Shown piece after piece: positions 6,782 through 7,168 of a stretch of 7,168 bases of DNA; position 1 is the first letter of the stretch; the number at the start of each line of letters is the position of its first letter. Made by a program: the position numbers and the translations under genes. Origin of the DNA: Oscillospiraceae bacterium (lineage in GTDB: Bacteria; Bacillota; Clostridia; Oscillospirales; Ruminococcaceae); contig CADBXQ010000092.1 in NCBI GenBank assembly GCA_902798675.1, positions 1 to 7,168 of the forward strand, written 5' to 3'. The notes under the pieces are model-generated. The model made no database searches and was not told where the DNA came from. It saw nothing but the letters and a program-made list of their open reading frames with translations.

Positions 6782-6809
6782 ATTATATCACATACTCTTA
6801 AATTGTCAA
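6782..6809 (-). promoter_or_regulatory. sigma-A (sigma70-type) promoter of the polysaccharide operon
   Basis: On the minus strand a perfect TTGACA (6809-6804) and a perfect TATAAT (6787-6782) are separated by 16 bp. The bases just before the -10 read TGA, giving an extended -10 (TGnTATAAT). Transcription should start near 6775, leaving a leader of about 50 nt before the first glycosyltransferase ATG at 6725. The promoter lies just downstream of the rplQ terminator, so the operon appears to be independently and strongly transcribed. I see no riboswitch or attenuator in the short leader. One arm of a 12-bp inverted repeat overlaps the -35. Confidence 0.85.
6797..6808. repeat. 12-bp inverted repeat, arm overlapping the promoter -35
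   Basis: The plus-strand sequence CTTAAATTGTCA is the exact reverse complement of 6884-6895. On the minus strand this arm reads TGACAATTTAAG, so it contains five of the six bases of the TTGACA -35 box and the first part of the spacer. A perfect 12-bp match within about 100 bp is unlikely by chance, although AT-richness raises the odds. It could be half of a paired operator, an outer stem formed only in read-through RNA from rplQ, or a leftover of recombination. Confidence 0.6.
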
Positions 6810-6843
6810 CAAAGTTAAAGCAATAAAATTAAATTATAATCAA

Positions 6844-6880
6844 AGATCAAGCACACAAAATCATTTTGTGCACTCGATCT
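6844..6880 (-). terminator. Rho-independent terminator of the rplQ operon
   Basis: Read on the minus strand this 37-nt element folds into one continuous stem of up to 18 pairs, closed by AGATC/GATCT at the base, with GU wobbles in the middle and an inner CACAAAAT/ATTTTGTG segment around a very small loop. It begins 16 nt after the rplQ stop and is followed by an AT-rich stretch (TTGATTATAATTTAATTTT). That tail is T-rich but not a pure U run. The palindrome would also fold on the plus strand, but nothing is transcribed toward it from the left. It should end ribosomal protein transcription before the glycan operon promoter. Confidence 0.78.
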
Positions 6881-6883
6881 GTC

Positions 6884-6895
6884 TGACAATTTAAG
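6884..6895. repeat. 12-bp inverted repeat, arm next to rplQ
   Basis: The plus-strand sequence TGACAATTTAAG is the exact reverse complement of 6797-6808. The arm lies directly beside the rplQ stop codon (6896-6898) and stops just before the terminator hairpin. The two arms are separated by 75 bp that hold the terminator and its AT-rich tail. The match stops abruptly at both ends. What it does is unknown; see the matching arm. Confidence 0.6.
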
Positions 6896-7168
6896 CTAGA
6901 CAAGTTTAATTATCGCCATTTCAGCCGCGTCCCCTCGACGTGGACCAAGCTTAACAATGCTTGTGTATCCACCTTTTCTGTCGCTATATTTAGGCGCGAT
7001 TTCATCAAACAATTTTTTAGTCACAGATTCCTTTGTGACATATGACATGACCTGACGCTTGGAATGAAGCCCGCCATTTTTGCCAAGTGTTATCATTTTT
7101 TCAACCATACAACGAACTTCTTTAGACCTAGCCAGCGTTGTTTCAATTTTTCCATTTTCCAATAAAAA
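6896..7168 (-). CDS. rplQ: 50S ribosomal protein L17, C-terminal part (cut by the window edge)
   Basis: This is the C-terminal 90 residues of bacterial ribosomal protein L17, a component of the large subunit near the exit tunnel. The frame stays open to the right edge and begins FLLENGKIETT, which matches an internal L17 segment, so the true start lies beyond 7168; an apparent TTG start at 7162 is only an internal Leu codon. Family hallmarks visible are LENGKIETTLARSKEVR, VEKMITLGK and the closing KLGPRRGDAAEMAIIKLV. The intact family is usually about 113-130 residues, so about 25-35 residues are missing. It ends in TAG and is followed by a strong hairpin. In most Bacillota rplQ closes the large ribosomal protein operon; what follows here is an unrelated glycan operon. 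Identification is very secure. Confidence 0.96.
   Translation of the reverse strand, partial: FLLENGKIETTLARSKEVRCMVEKMITLGKNGGLHSKRQVMSYVTKESVTKKLFDEIAPKYSDRKGGYTSIVKLGPRRGDAAEMAIIKLV

Overview
The window is AT-rich bacterial DNA with every recognisable gene on the minus strand. The ribosomal protein L17 fragment, the gene style (short spacers, GGAGG-type ribosome binding sites, TTG starts) and the base composition suggest a low-GC Bacillota, probably of clostridial type. The lineage is an inference from these features; no marker here fixes the genus.

Layout, read in the direction of transcription (high to low coordinates): the 3' end of rplQ (L17) enters at the right edge and is followed by an 18-bp stem hairpin terminator (6844-6880). 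A near-perfect sigma-A promoter with an extended -10 (6782-6809) then starts a surface-polysaccharide operon. Its genes are a WbbL-like GT2 glycosyltransferase (5862-6725), a second GT2 glycosyltransferase (4942-5865), rmlA (4027-4905), rmlD running in frame into a damaged rmlB (2196-4009), rmlC (1630-2181), and an ABC polysaccharide exporter consisting of a Wzm-type permease (810-1610) and a Wzt-type ATPase (34-777, or 807 with the earlier start). Spacers are short and two genes overlap by ATGA. No terminator is visible after the ATPase, so the operon probably continues past the left edge.

The four rml genes would turn glucose-1-phosphate and dTTP into dTDP-L-rhamnose. The two glycosyltransferases would use that and possibly other sugars to build a lipid-linked glycan, and the Wzm/Wzt pair would export it. 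No Wzx flippase, Wzy polymerase or initiating sugar-phosphate transferase is in the window.

The main anomaly is in rmlD-rmlB. First, rmlD has no stop codon of its own and reads straight into the rmlB start. One A fewer in a six-A tract would restore a TGA stop and a standard ATGA overlap. Second, rmlB has lost roughly 40 codons (a length of 3n+1 bases) around 2722, which removes the catalytic YxxxK segment and shifts the frame. Unless this is an assembly error, this copy of rmlB is inactive and the operon cannot make dTDP-rhamnose by itself. A separate point of interest is a perfect 12-bp inverted repeat that flanks the rplQ terminator and has one arm inside the operon promoter.

I see no novel defence, mobile or CRISPR-like system in this window.
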